Of a stretch of 64,000 bases of DNA, positions 32,890 through 45,130 are shown piece after piece. Source of the DNA: Pollenia angustigena (taxonomy: Eukaryota; Arthropoda; Insecta; Diptera; Polleniidae); assembly GCA_930367215.1 (NCBI GenBank), contig OV884057.1:246786830-246850829 (forward strand), given 5' to 3'. Under the pieces are notes generated by a model. That model did not search any database. It was given only the letters and a program-made list of their open reading frames with translations, and was not told the origin of the DNA. Both the position numbers and the translations under genes were made by a program. Every line of letters begins with the position of its first letter. Within the stretch, counting starts at the first letter, position 1.

Positions 32890-33680
32890 GAACCAGAGTG
32901 ATCTAAGAGATATCGAGCCCTAACTTTTGCCTCATATCCTCAAGTTTAGAGTTATTGTGTTGTGTTGCTTCATTCGTTACTTTTTGTGCCATGAAGCAAA
33001 TTTTCAATGTTAAAGTTAAGTTAGTTTGTAATTTTTATGCTGCATGTTCTATTCAAAGAATGTAGATAAAAAAATTTTTGTTCTTTCCGGCAAACTAGTA
33101 ACCTCCCGAGGATACACTATTGGGCGATTCACAAGGTAGTCGTAAAGTTGTAAAGTCATATGTCTTAAAATAGCCACGTGAAATATTTATGACTGCTGTG
33201 GGCAATCGCTTATAATTTAGATTTTTACTGTACATCTATGACGAATCCATTAAAATGTTCATTTAGTTTGAAACACAACAGTATTTTTTTTAAACAATTG
33301 TAAAATATTATTTAAGACATTATAACGATATGACTTAATAGCACACCTTGTGAATTCCCCATATGTGATTTCTTTTTTGTGTTAGCTTTAACAAAAACTT
33401 TAAAGGCATTTAAAAATATTAATGTTATAAAAGGTATATGGGGCACAAAATAAGTTTAATTTATTTTAGATGAATCTTAAAAACTTTTTATATTTTGTGC
33501 AAACAGTTATAACGACTTGAAGTTTCAATAGAAAACATCTCGCGCTCACGTTATTTTCAACAACAAAAATCAATCTTAAAGTTTATATTTTAAATTAATC
33601 CAAACATTAGTTATTGTTTTTCAAACAAAAACATTTTTGTTGCGTGCGGCAAACCAATAGCTACCCGACGATTTTCCTAA
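32890..33680 (+). repeat. Second copy of the unclassified repeat at 7490-8350
   Basis: It shares 'cactttttgtgccatgaa', 'gcaaattttcaatgt', 'ttataacgacttgaagttt', 'ccaaacattagttat' and 'cgtgcggcaaacca' with the other copy, in order. A 240-bp inverted-repeat MITE (33122-33360) is inserted in this copy only. Confidence 0.6.
33122..33360. mobile_element. 240-bp MITE (GGG-ATTCACAAGGT ends)
   Basis: The left end GGGCGATTCACAAGGTAG is inverted at the right as 'caccttgtgaattcccc'. Further in, 'aagtcatat' pairs with 'atatgactt'. It is non-coding; the target duplication is not clear. Confidence 0.6.
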
Positions 33681-34300
33681 TGCAATATGTATAAAGTTGA
33701 CGATTTTTCTGCAAATTTATCTGGCAGTGCTGATTATGACGATGTGTGTTTGCTCTGTTGCGCTAAAACAGTAAATGGATGGGCTGAATAAGTTGAATCA
33801 ATTATATGTACGTTTCATGAGTACTTTTATAAAATTATATATCAAACTGAGATAAATTATGAATCAAGCAGATTTGAGATGGTGAGAGTATGATATCGAC
33901 GGAGGATTCATATATATTTCCACATATGTATATAAATCAATGTTGATGTGAGTAAAAGTACATCAGAGTAGTTGAGTTTAAATGATGTCTTCTTCCGAAT
34001 ATTTAAAGTTTCATGAGTACCTATGAGCAGCGAAAAAAAGGATTCGTTGCAGATCTCTGTTGGAAATTAATTGAAACACAAGATTTCGTTAAAGTGTGCT
34101 AAATTCCAATTTCATAGTACTGCTAAGCTGAAATTTATTGTTGATGGGATAAGCTATTCCTATGCTCATTTCACGCCTAGAACCAAATAGAGCAAATAAA
34201 GATATTGTGTTAAAATTTGGTCCAATTTAGCTTTATATGGCCAGAAATAACACCGCCCTATTTTTTCAGTTTTTATAAAGTTTTTCAATAACTTATATAT
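33681..34300. other. AT-rich stretch, no gene recognised
   Basis: A segment 'tttcgttaaagtgtgctaaattccaatttcat' near 34086-34118 resembles 36483-36516, indicating another short interspersed repeat. Confidence 0.4.
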
Positions 34301-34390
34301 TCCATGTAGAGCCTACTCCTGAAATAATCTAACTGTCGGTGGAGGGTATCAAAGATTCGGCACAGTCGAATCCATCCTTAACTAATGATT
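34300..34390 (+). repeat. Right end of a repeat family B copy
   Basis: 'ctaactgtcggtggagggta' then 'tcaaagattcggcacag' matches the right terminus of 57175-57946. Confidence 0.6.
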
Positions 34391-34628
34391 TCTGAAAACC
34401 GGCAAAATCATAAAAAGTCTAAAGCCCAAAAAAAAGGTCTTTTGAACTTGAAAAATTCGCTTTTCACAATTTTGTTAGCCGAATATTGCATGTTCGACTA
34501 TAAACGATAAATCGATGGCACGCACTAATAAAATTTCTTAAATAAGTTCAACAAGATTAAAAAATATATTCATGTACTGCTACGCTACATATACATAAGT
34601 TTATAAAAAGTTTGTAGGAAGCGAGAGA

Positions 34629-35095
34629 AAAACGAAACATCCCAGCAAGTATTTGGGTGATCTTGTTAGTAGAAATCACCTAAACAAAAGCTGATTTATC
34701 ACTTGAGCAATTAAAAAAGAATTTATATATGATTCGTTCATATGTTCATAAATGATTTCTAAATGTTTAGAATATCCCAGCTCGCATTTGGGGATATTTT
34801 TTTGTAAAAATCACCTTAATGAGTCTTCTCAGATCACGTTTAATGATTAAAAACTGATTTATCACTTCAGCTATGGAAAAAGTATTCACATATGATTGAT
34901 TCATATGTATAATCAAAAAGGAATTGTATCACAAATGATTCTTTGAGGTGAATCATCGGTAGGGTACAATTTTTCTCACAGCGAAAGTATCATTTATGAT
35001 CGAAGAATGGTAATATCTGCGTTCATTTTGCTCGTGAAGCTGATCCCTAAAAGATTCGTTTGTGATACAAAATGCTTACTGGGATACGAATATAT
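34629..35095. repeat. Inverted-repeat element(s) with CCCAGCAAGYATTT ends
   Basis: 'atcccagcaagtatttgggtgatc' opens the block. The reverse of 'aaaatgcttactgggat' closes it, and a second head 'atcccagctcgcatttgggg' stands at 34778. 'aaaagctgatttatcac' occurs near 34685 and again near 34855, so this is either a direct duplication or two nested copies. Confidence 0.5.
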
Positions 35096-35099
35096 AATA

Positions 35100-36426
35100 A
35101 ATATGTACATATTATACAAGAAAATTAAAAAAGGAAATTGCTTACAGATAGATTTGAAAAATATACACAATTCTCGTCTCTAAAGCTTTCTTTACTTTCA
35201 ACTTCGAGCAATCTAACAAAATCCCCTCGCTCCCATTTCATCTGCAGGCTGCTCGCTTGCTGTTCTGCCACAAAATTCGTTTTTTTTACTGTTTTACAAA
35301 ATTAATTCAACAACTTTTTTTCTGCTCCGAGTACTAAAAACAAAAAAAAAAGGAAAAATATAAGAAACATATAAAAGAAGTTGAGGAATTTATTGAAAAT
35401 TGCATTAATATTTATGTGAGGTCATAAAAAATCTTGAACATAAAATCTTAGACACGCTCTGTTTAATTTAATTTTCAAACGCTTATTCTGTTTGTTTCTC
35501 TTTTTGATTCTTTTAGATTTTTTTTCCATTTCATCAGCAATTTCTGGAACATTTCAGCTCGTGTATGTCTTTATAACAGAGCGAAATACAAATCAATTAA
35601 TTTTACACTTTGGCAATGAGCTGGGTAACTGTCAGGCAGTCTGTCTGTCTATCTCTCTAACTGTCTGTTTTTTTTTTTTGTATTCTTAAGTCTTTTCGAA
35701 AATGACAATATAAATAAAGTCATCATCATGATCCTTTTCAACACCATAAAATTTTTTACTTGCACAACTTTTGAGTTTGTTTTTCCTCCCAACTCCCCAA
35801 CATTGGGGTCTGCTCATTATGACTTAAATTAAATAATTTTGTGAAAAACGGCAAAAAGACAAATACGTATAAATTAGAAATTTACACTCACAGGCACAGA
35901 CACAAACACTTACATACTTAATTTCAAACTTCCGAATACAAGACACTGACTGGCTTGCATACATACTTAACACGTTGAAGTGTTAGACGAACGAAAGACA
36001 GACAGACAGATGGACGGACGGGCTTTAATAGCCGGATACTACAAAGCGTTAAAAGACGCTGTCAAAATGAGATGAAAAGTTAATTTGAGTTTTTAGCATA
36101 AAAAAAGGATTTATTTGTATTCTTGATTCTTTCATTTAAACATTTTCATTTTATTATTTTATTTTATTAAGTAGAACAATTTCTTAGATATTTTTTGTGT
36201 TCATGAATGTTTGGAACACACGTACATACAGTTTGTAATAAAAAAAAAAAAAACTTACAACATTTAGTGTGAGAGTGTGTTCATCACATCAAAAATTGTC
36301 CGCGAATGCCGGATGTCTCTGTAGGAGATGGCGAGACATTTAGTGGTTACCCTAAATTGGGTCCCTGGACACAGGGGCATAAATGGAAACTGAATGGCTG
36401 ACTTGTTCACACTTTTAGAAAACAAT
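35100..36426. other. No gene recognised; microsatellite-rich
   Basis: T-rich and 'gtctgtct' runs (35637-35672), a 'gacagacagacaga' run (35997-36010) and an A run (36240) are visible. A GC-richer patch at 36300-36400 ('tgccggatgtctctgtagga') has no recognised identity. Confidence 0.45.
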
Positions 36427-36605
36427 TCAATATAAGTAGTTTGCTAGTTGTGCTGCCATTTTGTATAATTAATTTGCAAGGTTTCGTTTAAATGTGCTAA
36501 AATCCCATTTCATACTATTGATAATACTCTTGTATAATTGTTAACATCTTGTTTTTCCGGAATAATTTTCCGAAATGGGTGAATCGTTCTGCAGAACACT
36601 CTCAG
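36427..36605. repeat. Inverted-repeat element of 18961-19398, partial copy 2
   Basis: It shares 'gtttgctagttgtgctgcc' and 'ttccgaaatgggtgaatcgttctgcagaac' with the first copy. The left arm is missing. Confidence 0.6.
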
Positions 36606-36946
36606 TTAAAAAAATTATTCTCAAATACAAATAAAAAAATATTGTTCGGAACGCATGGATAAATCCACATTTAATCTAGCTACACAGAAAAATTTTTTTT
36701 CCAATTCAAACAAAAAATTTGTAGAATCAAACAATTTTTTGTCTGAAATCGGTCCTATAAAGAAATTTGCATATTCAAACCATTTATTTGCATTTTATTT
36801 ATTGAAAAAAAACACTGATTTTTTTCAAACAACTAATTTAACAGAATCAAACAAAAAGTTTACTAAAATTCATATACTAAATTTCAAAATAAAAAAAAAA
36901 AAGTTTTTGCACAAGCAATGACGCGCACACAAGTAAGCACTGTATG

Positions 36947-38072
36947 CAGGGTTGTTAGATGTGACGATTTTTCGTCATTTTGACGATTTTTTGTGAAAAT
37001 ACAGTAAAATTACGATTGACGATTTTTAAACTAAAAGTAATAGTGTTATGGCGATTTTCCTGTATCAATAAAACACTTATAAGAAATATTAACAATTATA
37101 TTGGGAACAGTTCAAAACGTAAAAATAATTTTTCGAAATACAAAAATTATTAGAAATTAAACAAAAAAAGTTCTTTCCCCGTCACAAACCAGGTGGTTTT
37201 CATTAGAAGCACTAGTAATTCGAATTCTACAATTAAATGAATGCCATCGATAAGGCAATTATATATACATAAGAGCCCCAATTTGCTTCGGTCCTATTTG
37301 GTCCGCTTTTTAAAAATTGGTTAAATACGCTTTGCGTTTTAATGATTTCGATTTGCGTCGCTACATACGATTTCATTTTTTCGCTAAAGTCAAAATCATA
37401 TGTGAAGAATTTTTCTATTTGCGTGTAAAAAGCCGAATTCCCATTTAATTCTGTTAGGTAAGTTATTCTAAATATAGTTGAGTGTTAGGAAGTAAAAAGT
37501 TAGTTCTTAATAAAAAGTTGTGTAGAAAAATGAGTGCAAAGTGAAGAAAATGCACTGGTTTGGAACTAAAATTGGACGTAATAAAAAGTTTCAAGTCGGG
37601 TAAAAAGACTGTTGATATAGCCAGAACCTTTCAACAGTAAAAAAAATTTGCATTAGTGATATCGCTAAAAATTAATCATTTAAAGATATGTAGATCGAGT
37701 TAATAGCAAATGAGATTTTATTTTTTAATTAATGTTTTTGCGAATATGCATAAATGAAACAAATAATTGTTTGTTATGTTTTTATGAAACTATATTTTTT
37801 CTTATGTATTTCTTTTCAAATGATAAAAATAGTTCGGCCCACTTGCTGAAATAAATATAATACAACTTAACCATATCACTTTCTTTATCATAAATAGAAT
37901 ATCTTGCTAAAAATTTATATTTTTGAACCACTCAATGCAATAAATTGTCTCCAATTTGTAAAATTTAAATATTTGACGATTTGTTGACGATTTTGTTAAC
38001 TGTTCATGACGATTTTGACGAATTTTGTTAAAACTTTTGACGATTTTTGAAGAAAAAAGCCTAACAACCCTG
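36947..38072. mobile_element. Non-autonomous hAT element, 1.13 kb
   Basis: A perfect 8-bp target duplication ACTGTATG lies at 36939-36946 and 38073-38080. The ends are CAGGGTTGTTAGATGTGACG and, reversed, CAGGGTTGTTAGGC. 'tgacgattttt' motifs repeat densely near both ends. A fragment of an unrelated Tigger-type transposase sits in the middle. Confidence 0.88.
37530..37643 (+). pseudogene. N-terminal fragment of a pogo/Tigger-type transposase
   Basis: From an ATG at 37530 the frame reads MSAK-stop-RKCTGLELKLDV, then IKSFKSGKKTVDIARTFQQ and a stop. This is the start of the Psq/CENP-B-like helix-turn-helix of pogo-group transposases, in which 'KLDVIK' and 'G-K-T--IA' are typical. The rest of the enzyme is missing. 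It is foreign to the surrounding hAT, so it is either a nested fragment or captured sequence. Confidence 0.65.
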
Positions 38073-38080
38073 ACTGTATG

Positions 38081-38900
38081 AGAAGATGACGGCAGAGCAG
38101 AGCCGCCAGCTGGCTTTGAGACACATTTTTTTTGTTGGAATAATTTTTGAACAAAGTCTTATTTATACACACAACACAATGTTTTTCTTTATCACTCTCT
38201 GTTGGGCTGACTTCCAAAACGTCAAATGCTTTGTATATGAACAAAGTATAATGTTTCATTACGCCGCAGTACAATATATATGCAATGCAAACCCTTCCAA
38301 AACATCAATGCTAAGTATTAGTAACGCAGCAAAAAAGCAATCAGAGCATCGGTTTTAAAGTTGATGCTTTGTGATATTTGACATATAATTTGCAAGCAAT
38401 ACATATTTATATTAATATTATGCATTGCATCACTTACATTTCAAAACGTTTAAATAAATAGAACACATAGTTTCATTGTTTCGGTACTTTGTTCATGTGC
38501 ATGGTTAAAGTTCAGTAGTAAAACTGTATACAAACTTTGTATTAGTACGTTTTGAAAGTCAGCCTTGCTGTATACTTTCCTTTGCTAAAGAAAAAAATGT
38601 AACCAAAATCCGCAGCAGACCGTCTAGATATGTTTTTCGTCATCATTCCATTTTTGTATTTGTTGTATTTAACCAAACAGAAATTGAATACGGGATTTTG
38701 TTTCTTGTAATGTTGTTTCTGCTATTGTTTTTCTTATAGTTGCACTTTTTTAAAGCGTCCAAAAATAGACTGTGTGTGTTTTTGTTGTTGTTCTTATATT
38801 TCACATAAAGAAGTGCTGCTTACGATCAAATAAAAAAATGCAAAAAGACGACAACATTAAAGAGCGTTAAATATTTCATACAAAATTATGAAAACTTGAC
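38081..38900. other. Interior and flank of the 36680-39067 element; no gene
   Basis: Short frames exist on both strands near 38000-38360, but they begin inside the hAT end and lack any domain. Confidence 0.4.
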
Positions 38901-39354
38901 ACCAATAACGCGTTTATTATATTTTTGACGAGTTGTCCACATTTTTGTTAGTTAAATAAAAATCAAACAAAAATATTGTTTGAATCAGTAAAATATTTAT
39001 AGAAATTAAAGAAATTTTTAAACAAGCGTTTGTTTGAAAATAATTCGGCAATAATTTTTTCTGTGTAAATATGTTTAACTTAACTGTATCGCTGAAAATA
39101 TTGTAGATACAGAAAAATTGGCATTTGTTGCATTTTGTAAATAAATTAATTCTCACATGAAAATTGAGTGAAATTTCTTAGTGCCAAAAGAATTACATAC
39201 ATAATATAAAAAAATATTTAAATAATTCATAAAAACAAGGCTATTAACTGTTTTTCATCGATTTCGAACGAAGACTTCGTTCGTTTTACTTAAATTTAAA
39301 ACAAAAACAATATTTTATAACTTCGAAAATTGATAAACAGGTCGTAAGAATTAA

Positions 39355-39565
39355 TAAATCATGTATCGACTAGATTGAAAGCACGAAAACAATTGTTAAA
39401 CAGTCGGTTGAACGGCACTCGCCGTTATATTAAGTGTTTGTTGATTTCAGACACGCACTTGATACATTACAACACAATGTCATATGGGAAACTTTAAGAT
39501 GTAAAAATGCTCCCAAAAATATAATAATACTCATTAAAGAGCTTTTCAATAACGCTTATTGCTCT
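39355..39565 (+). pseudogene. LINE reverse transcriptase fragment, split by a transposon
   Basis: The frame gives SCID, then IVKQSVERHSPLY, a stop, and VFVDFRHALDTLQHNVIW followed by KNIIILIKELFNNAYC. It is collinear with the RT part at about 2285-2500 (SCIDHVN, FIDFEKAFDTINH), so both derive from one LINE family. It stops exactly at the inverted-repeat element at 39566. After that element's end, 'tattctacacaagggctc' (42785 on) can continue the same protein (ILHKGS). Confidence 0.65.
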
Positions 39566-40045
39566 ACACTGAAAGAATTTTCTTCACAGCTCCAATGGAT
39601 TTTGACATTAATCCAATGAAGAATTACATTAAAATTCAACCTATGTAACCCTTCATTGGATTAATGAAGAATGTTACATAAGCCTTCCGTTAATGAAATG
39701 TTTCATAAAATCAATGAAAATTTTGCATTATTTAAATGTAAACGTTTTAAATTTTAATTTTTTTTTATTATTTTAATATAAATGTTTTTTAATTTGAATG
39801 AAATTTTTAATTTATTTTATCCATTTTTTCAATGTGCGTTTCGAGTTGTTGTGATTTTTATTTTTTTTTTTTTTATTCCTGTTTCAAATCATCAAGTTTT
39901 ATTAATTTTATTTCGTTTTTATATTTCGTTTACATCATGTTATGTTCTACTTTCATAAGCTAACCTTTAAGTAAATTGTACTAAATTTATTTTCCACACC
40001 GCAGCGACCTTCATCTGCCTGCTTTCTATTTTTCTGGCTTGTTCT

Positions 40046-40883
40046 ACACACAGAAAAAAATCAAGTTAAAAACGTCGAAAACAAGGTTGATTTAAATTTT
40101 TTCGGTGGTGATTTTGCTTCATACGTTTTTCATGTTAATTCAACCTGATTTAACAATAACTGCGAACAACATTTTTTTCTTTTGAAATAACTATAATTCA
40201 TGTTAATTTAACATTGCAGTAAAGTAAGAGCAAAATGTAATTTATATTGAAATAACAATCGGAATCACGTTGAATGAAAGTTATTTCAAGTTGAAACAAC
40301 GTGAATTTCATGTAGAATCAAATGGGTTTGAGTGTATTTTAACAGTGTGAAGAAGCTTCAGACAACATTTGCATTTATGTAAGAATAATTCAAAACCCTG
40401 TAACACATGTTTCACTTATTTTGTATTCTCCTTTGTTAACAGAAGCATCAGCAGAATCGCCCGATATGGTCATCATTCTACTTTGAAAACTTGATGTACT
40501 ATTTAAATAAACAATTTTAATTAAAAGAATACGGGAATTGTCTTCTTTTTATAACATATTTTAAAAGTGAAAATAAAAAATGTACATACTTAAGTATGTA
40601 TGCATGTTAATTTAACAAGATAAACTTTTGATTTTAATACAAAACAGGTTTTTATGGGTTCAATATTGAATCCAGATTTATTTATATTTTAATATTTTTT
40701 ATTTTTTTAACAGTGAATAATATTAAATAAACGTAATTTAAGGTTATTTTGATATTTTTTATTAAAAATTAATATTAAATAATGATAAATTTAAGTAAAG
40801 GGCATAATTTTTCTGAAATTTAACATGATTCTCAATCAACATTTTTCCATGTTAATTTTACATGGGTATTTTTTTCTGTGTGT
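40046..40883. mobile_element. 838-bp inverted-repeat MITE (ACACACAGAAAAAAAT ends)
   Basis: The terminal repeats match over ACACACAGAAAAAAAT at both ends (40046 and, reversed, 40883). Next to them, 'catgttaattcaac' type motifs occur repeatedly in both orientations (near 40132, 40200 and 40850). No coding sequence. Confidence 0.7.
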
Positions 40884-41082
40884 ACTGCGCAAATTTTGTG
40901 TATTTAAATTAACAATTAAAGAAAAAAGAATATGAGAATTTGTTGAAACATTAAAATTAACATTTTGTTTCATATATTTTCATGGCTGCCGCTATAAATT
41001 GAATAAAAAAAAAAACCTTTTTACAACAGTTATAGGAAGAACATTTGTTTAGCTAAAAGTATTTTGAAGTTAAAGAATCTTA

Positions 41083-42421
41083 CAGTATAACCCGGCTAAT
41101 TACCCCACGCTTAAATGCCTTTCACGCTTATTTACCTAGAGTTTTAAATCCCCGTTTTTTTTCTTCCATTTTTTAAACAAAAATCCACGTTTAATTGCCA
41201 TACGCTTAATTACCCGATTCGGATAATTGCCTTAAAAATTTAACTCCCAAAACAAAATTATACCTAAATTTCATTCGTTTAATTGCCTCAGTACTATTTC
41301 ACAAAAACACAGCAAGTAATGCTACCAAGTTTTACATGTTAATAATTTGAAAATATGCACTAAATTTTTAAAAAAAAAATATGCATAAAAACAAAATATG
41401 GCTTGATTAAAACAAAATATTTAACAAATTAATATTTGCATTAAAAGTTATGTTATGAGGTCAAGATCTATATAAGAGTTATATATTATCTAGATACACC
41501 AAATTTATGAGATATTTTGTCTTAAAGAGATTAAAGTTTGAAGTTTGCATGGGGACTATGTGATATTATAGACCGATTCTTATAATTTCATAGGTTTCGT
41601 ACTTATGGCAATTAAACGTATATACCCAATTTTATCAAATTATCTAAAAACTGCTACCTTTACTTTTCGCACAAGGTTTACATGGACATACAACCAGTAA
41701 GATGGAGGGACGGACACGAAAAGATTACTTAAAAAAGTGTTTCTGATTCGATCGTTTACTAAACGATGCGTCTGGGTTTCGATGTTATAAGTTGCGAAAA
41801 ACATTTATTTTCAACAAAAACTTGCTTTGGTTTCAAATTGTACAAATTTGATGTGGTTGGCGAAATTAAAGCAGCAGAAAATTCATCTGTTAACTAGAAT
41901 TTTAAGCAATTTTTTTATTTGATATGTTTTAATAACTTAAAATATGTCTGCAATAAAAATGCAGCAATGGCTAAAACATGTACTAAATTATTTACAAACA
42001 AATCGATACCAAAATTCATTAAAAGCTCTAAACGCATGAATATATTGTTTCTGCGTTCATTGGTCGCACAAGAAAAACCATGCAATTGAATATTTACGGG
42101 TTCCATGAGTAGTAGTAGGGTATGACAGGTCATCGCAAAAAGCACTACAGAAAAAATATAAGACAACAAATCCCATTGTTTTTACTTGCTATATCTTAAG
42201 ATTTAGCTGATGCATGTAAAAATTCCTGTCTTTAATTTGTTCATACATCAAAGTTAAGTTATCTTGTAATTAAATACGTCTAATTACCTCACTGAGGTAT
42301 TTAAACGAATTCGCTTAATTACCTCAACGAGGTAGTTAAGCGTATTCGTTTAAATGCTTACCCCGCATAATTACCCAAAAATATTGGCATTTTTGTCGAG
42401 GTAATTATCCGTGGAATACTG
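41083..42421. mobile_element. pogo-like element, 1.34 kb, with embedded hAT/repeat A composite
   Basis: TA lies on both sides (41081-41082, 42422-42423). The ends read CAGTATAACCCGGCTAATTACC and, reversed, CAGTATTCCACGGATAATTACC. CAGTA-type ends with a TA target are usual in the pogo/Tigger branch of Tc1/mariner. 'aattacc' and 'gcttaattacctca' motifs repeat near both ends. The centre (about 41330-42115) matches 25235-26436, including its family A insert. Confidence 0.75.
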
Positions 42422-42849
42422 TATCTTGTTTTCATTGTTTTAGTGACATTTATCATGGAAAATATGAAGTTACAAAAGATTCCTTTTTTTCATTAACTTA
42501 AAAACATTTAAATATTTTAATTAAAAGTTTCTTTTAATCTTAAAAACCCTATTGAAATGATGTATAACATTAAGTTGAATTTTTCTTTTGAAAGAGATAT
42601 TAAGTTGTCATTAATTTAATGAAAAATGTTAACGAAATAACGAAACTCAATTTCGTAGCGTTAATGAAATTGTTTCATTATATTTGTAAAATTTTATTCC
42701 CGTAATGAAATTTTTCATTGGATTAATGAAAAATTTTTAATGAAATTGATTCATTAGATTTATGAAGTATAATTCTTTCAGTGTATTCTACACAAGGGCT
42801 CAACAAGCAATCCAATAAATTAAAAAAATCGCATGTATTTCTTAATATT

Positions 42850-43119
42850 CAGGTATATGATGAAAATCTATCGATTTCAAAACGAACGTTTTTAAAAGGT
42901 GTGATGAATTTCGAAGGATTTTAAAATCCATTTCTGAATTATAGTCTAAAATTTTCGTTCAGAATACACTTCAGTTAACGTATATAATATAAAATTTGAA
43001 AGAATAAAGACTGAAAATAAAAGGAATATGCATTTAAAATCCATTTTAAAAGATACTGAAAACGATATTTTCGGTTTCAAATCGTATCGTTTTTAAAATC
43101 AATTTCCATCACATACCTG
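42850..43119. mobile_element. 270-bp hAT-like MITE
   Basis: The ends are CAGGTATATGATGAAAATC and, reversed, CAGGTATGTGATGGAAATT. It is related to 5624-5920. The target duplication is not convincing. Confidence 0.6.
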
Positions 43120-43214
43120 ATTAATCGGCACAAAAAACTTATACGTGAATCTAAACCTCATAACATAATTTTGTTCTGGTTTGCCGATGAGTTAAAAAAA
43201 GGGAACGCTCTCGA

Positions 43215-43292
43215 AAAATTGTTTTTAAGAACTGTGGTATAGGGTGTCATATGTTGGGGCTTGACCAACTTTATGTTCTTACTTGTCTCTCT
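43215..43292 (+). repeat. Right end of a repeat family A copy
   Basis: 'gtggtatagggtgtcatatg' then 'ttggggcttgaccaacttta' and 'tgttcttacttgtctc' is a worn version of the family's right terminus. Confidence 0.55.
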
Positions 43293-44214
43293 ATTACTTT
43301 TCTGGTCTTATGCTCCTGCTCTTTTTTCCGGAACAAAATGTCAGAACATTTAGCTTTTCCTTTAATAATAATGCTAAACAATTATTTTAAGTTTGTTTTT
43401 TTCTTTTTTCTTATTTTTGTTAGTTTGAATATTCATTTAAGAAAATGATAATGATGATGCCAAATATGGCTAAAATAAAAGGCAGACTTTTTTTTTGTCT
43501 GTTTAATTTTTCTCATTTTATTTTTTTCCCCCAACTTTTTGGCAACGAGTATTTAGTTTCATTGATATCCTCTTTTTAGCAGGGCGACATTTGCGACATT
43601 TTTCTATTTTTTAAGTTCTTTATTTCTTTGTTTTTTTCCAACATTTTTTAAGCTACAAATTTTATTTTGTTTTTTCTTTTCTTATTTAAGACTGTGTCAA
43701 AAGTGCAAAAATTAATTTGAATTCTCCAAGCAACCATCTTCTACTCTGGTGGCTTGCAATCCCTTTAATCTTTAAATGTGTATAATTTATACTAGAAAAT
43801 ACTTTCATAGAACGTTCATACACTTCCATTTAATTGTACTTTAACAACAAATTGCAACCGTTTAAATGTTAGAAAATCTTATTTTATGGCAGACAAACAT
43901 TTTAATATAAATTTGTTTTTTTTTTACTTTGTTTTAATTTTATTCGTGTTCGTTCTTTGCCAAAAAGTCCTTTTTGGATTTTAAAGAAACGGAAGGAAAT
44001 TCATTATGCAATAAGTCTTTTTCATCAAATAAAATTGTCATTGTTTATAAAGATACTCTTGTACCCTTCATCACTTATATATATCCTCTAAGTAAGTTTC
44101 TTTGTTTGCAATTCCTACAATATATATTTTGGGCACTTTTAAGCATCGAATTTGATTTGAGGATGTGCATCTGTATATGTGTATGTTGAAAAAGCGGAAA
44201 GCTCTTTTGCAGTT
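43293..44214. other. T-rich stretch without gene
   Basis: Long T-rich tracts on the plus strand, with no domain or terminal repeat seen. Confidence 0.45.
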
Positions 44215-45130
44215 CAGTAACACCCTTTCCACGATTGGTTTTCAATCACAGCCACCACGTAATCCCCAAAAGCACCCCTTCGAGAGAAAAGTACTTCCTG
44301 CAAAAGAACGTCATTCTGTGAATAACATACCTTATGACACAGTATACTTTCTCTACATCATCGGCTCTCGACCCTTCATTCACTTCAAATCCAAGTCTCA
44401 CTACATCCACCAGCACACTCCACTCGACAATAGCACCTAGCAACGGTTCCTCAATTTTTCATCACTTCACAAAATCCATAATCTCACCGGTGCCTTTTAA
44501 TATCATTCGATTTGCTTCACAACTTCAACGTCTTCAACCTTCAACTCCAAATCCTTAGCGGTCTCTCAAACTCTTCGAAACTTCACAAAACCTATAAGTC
44601 TAAACATTTGATTTCATTTGATCGACAACTACATACTTCCTATTCACCCATCATCCACCTATGAAACTTCACACCCAGCTTATCCCCGGACCCTCAACCT
44701 TTCGGTCTTTATAAAATCCAAGCCGTTGCCGATTCAGATGGTCATTGAACCGACACTGATTTTTCATCTAACTCATCACTACCGAGTCTTCACCACTTCC
44801 AGCACTTTTACCCAATCATCATCACCGATTTTCACTTTCAAATAAAATTTATTTCTCACATAATTTATCTCAACTTATCAAAAACACGTTTTCTTAAGCG
44901 GACATGCTCCTGGGGTCCTCAACCAATAGTCAGATTGATGCCGAAGCACCAGGGGCTACCGACTCCCGTGTTACCAGATAGGATCATGAGATCACAAGAA
45001 ACCTGGCAATTTTGAACTACTGCCGAATTCCAGGTATTGGCTGCAACTAACTTCCCCCGGAGGTGAACTACCTTTAGGGCAATAACACCCAGCGGCTACT
45101 GACTCTCGTGGTACTAGATAGGATCAGGAG
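44215..45130 (+). other. C-rich, strand-asymmetric block followed by a duplicated GC motif
   Basis: From 44220 to 44860 the plus strand is rich in C and poor in G ('cacttc', 'tcaacctt', 'catccacc' runs), unlike anything else in the window. Frames of 65-91 codons exist on both strands but are low-complexity and domain-free. From 44890 to 45130 a GC-richer motif ('ggctaccgactcccgtg' with 'accagataggatca') occurs twice, about 147 bp apart. A related site is at 27450-27475. Origin unknown. Confidence 0.4.

Larger units (their letters stand above)
36680..39067. mobile_element. Inverted-repeat element (TACACAGAAAAA ends) hosting a hAT
   Basis: The left end TACACAGAAAAATTTTT and the right end, reversed, TACACAGAAAAAATTATT match. 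Just inside, 'tcaaacaa' motifs abound at both ends. Without the nested hAT it is about 1.25 kb and non-coding. The ends resemble those of 40046-40883 and 39566-42784 (ACAC-W-GAAA), suggesting one superfamily. Confidence 0.6.
39566..42784. mobile_element. Inverted-repeat element (ACACTGAAAGAATT ends), heavily nested
   Basis: ACACTGAAAGAATT at 39566 is inverted as AATTCTTTCAGTGT ending at 42784. Inside both ends are many 'attaatgaa(a/g)aat' motifs in both orientations, so the ends can fold extensively. Two other elements are nested within it (40046-40883 and 41083-42421). It interrupts a LINE fragment. Confidence 0.7.

Noticed and set aside
44165..44845. Series of Ser/Thr/Pro-rich frames
   Set aside because: They follow from the C-rich composition; they overlap each other in different frames and show no domain or conserved start.
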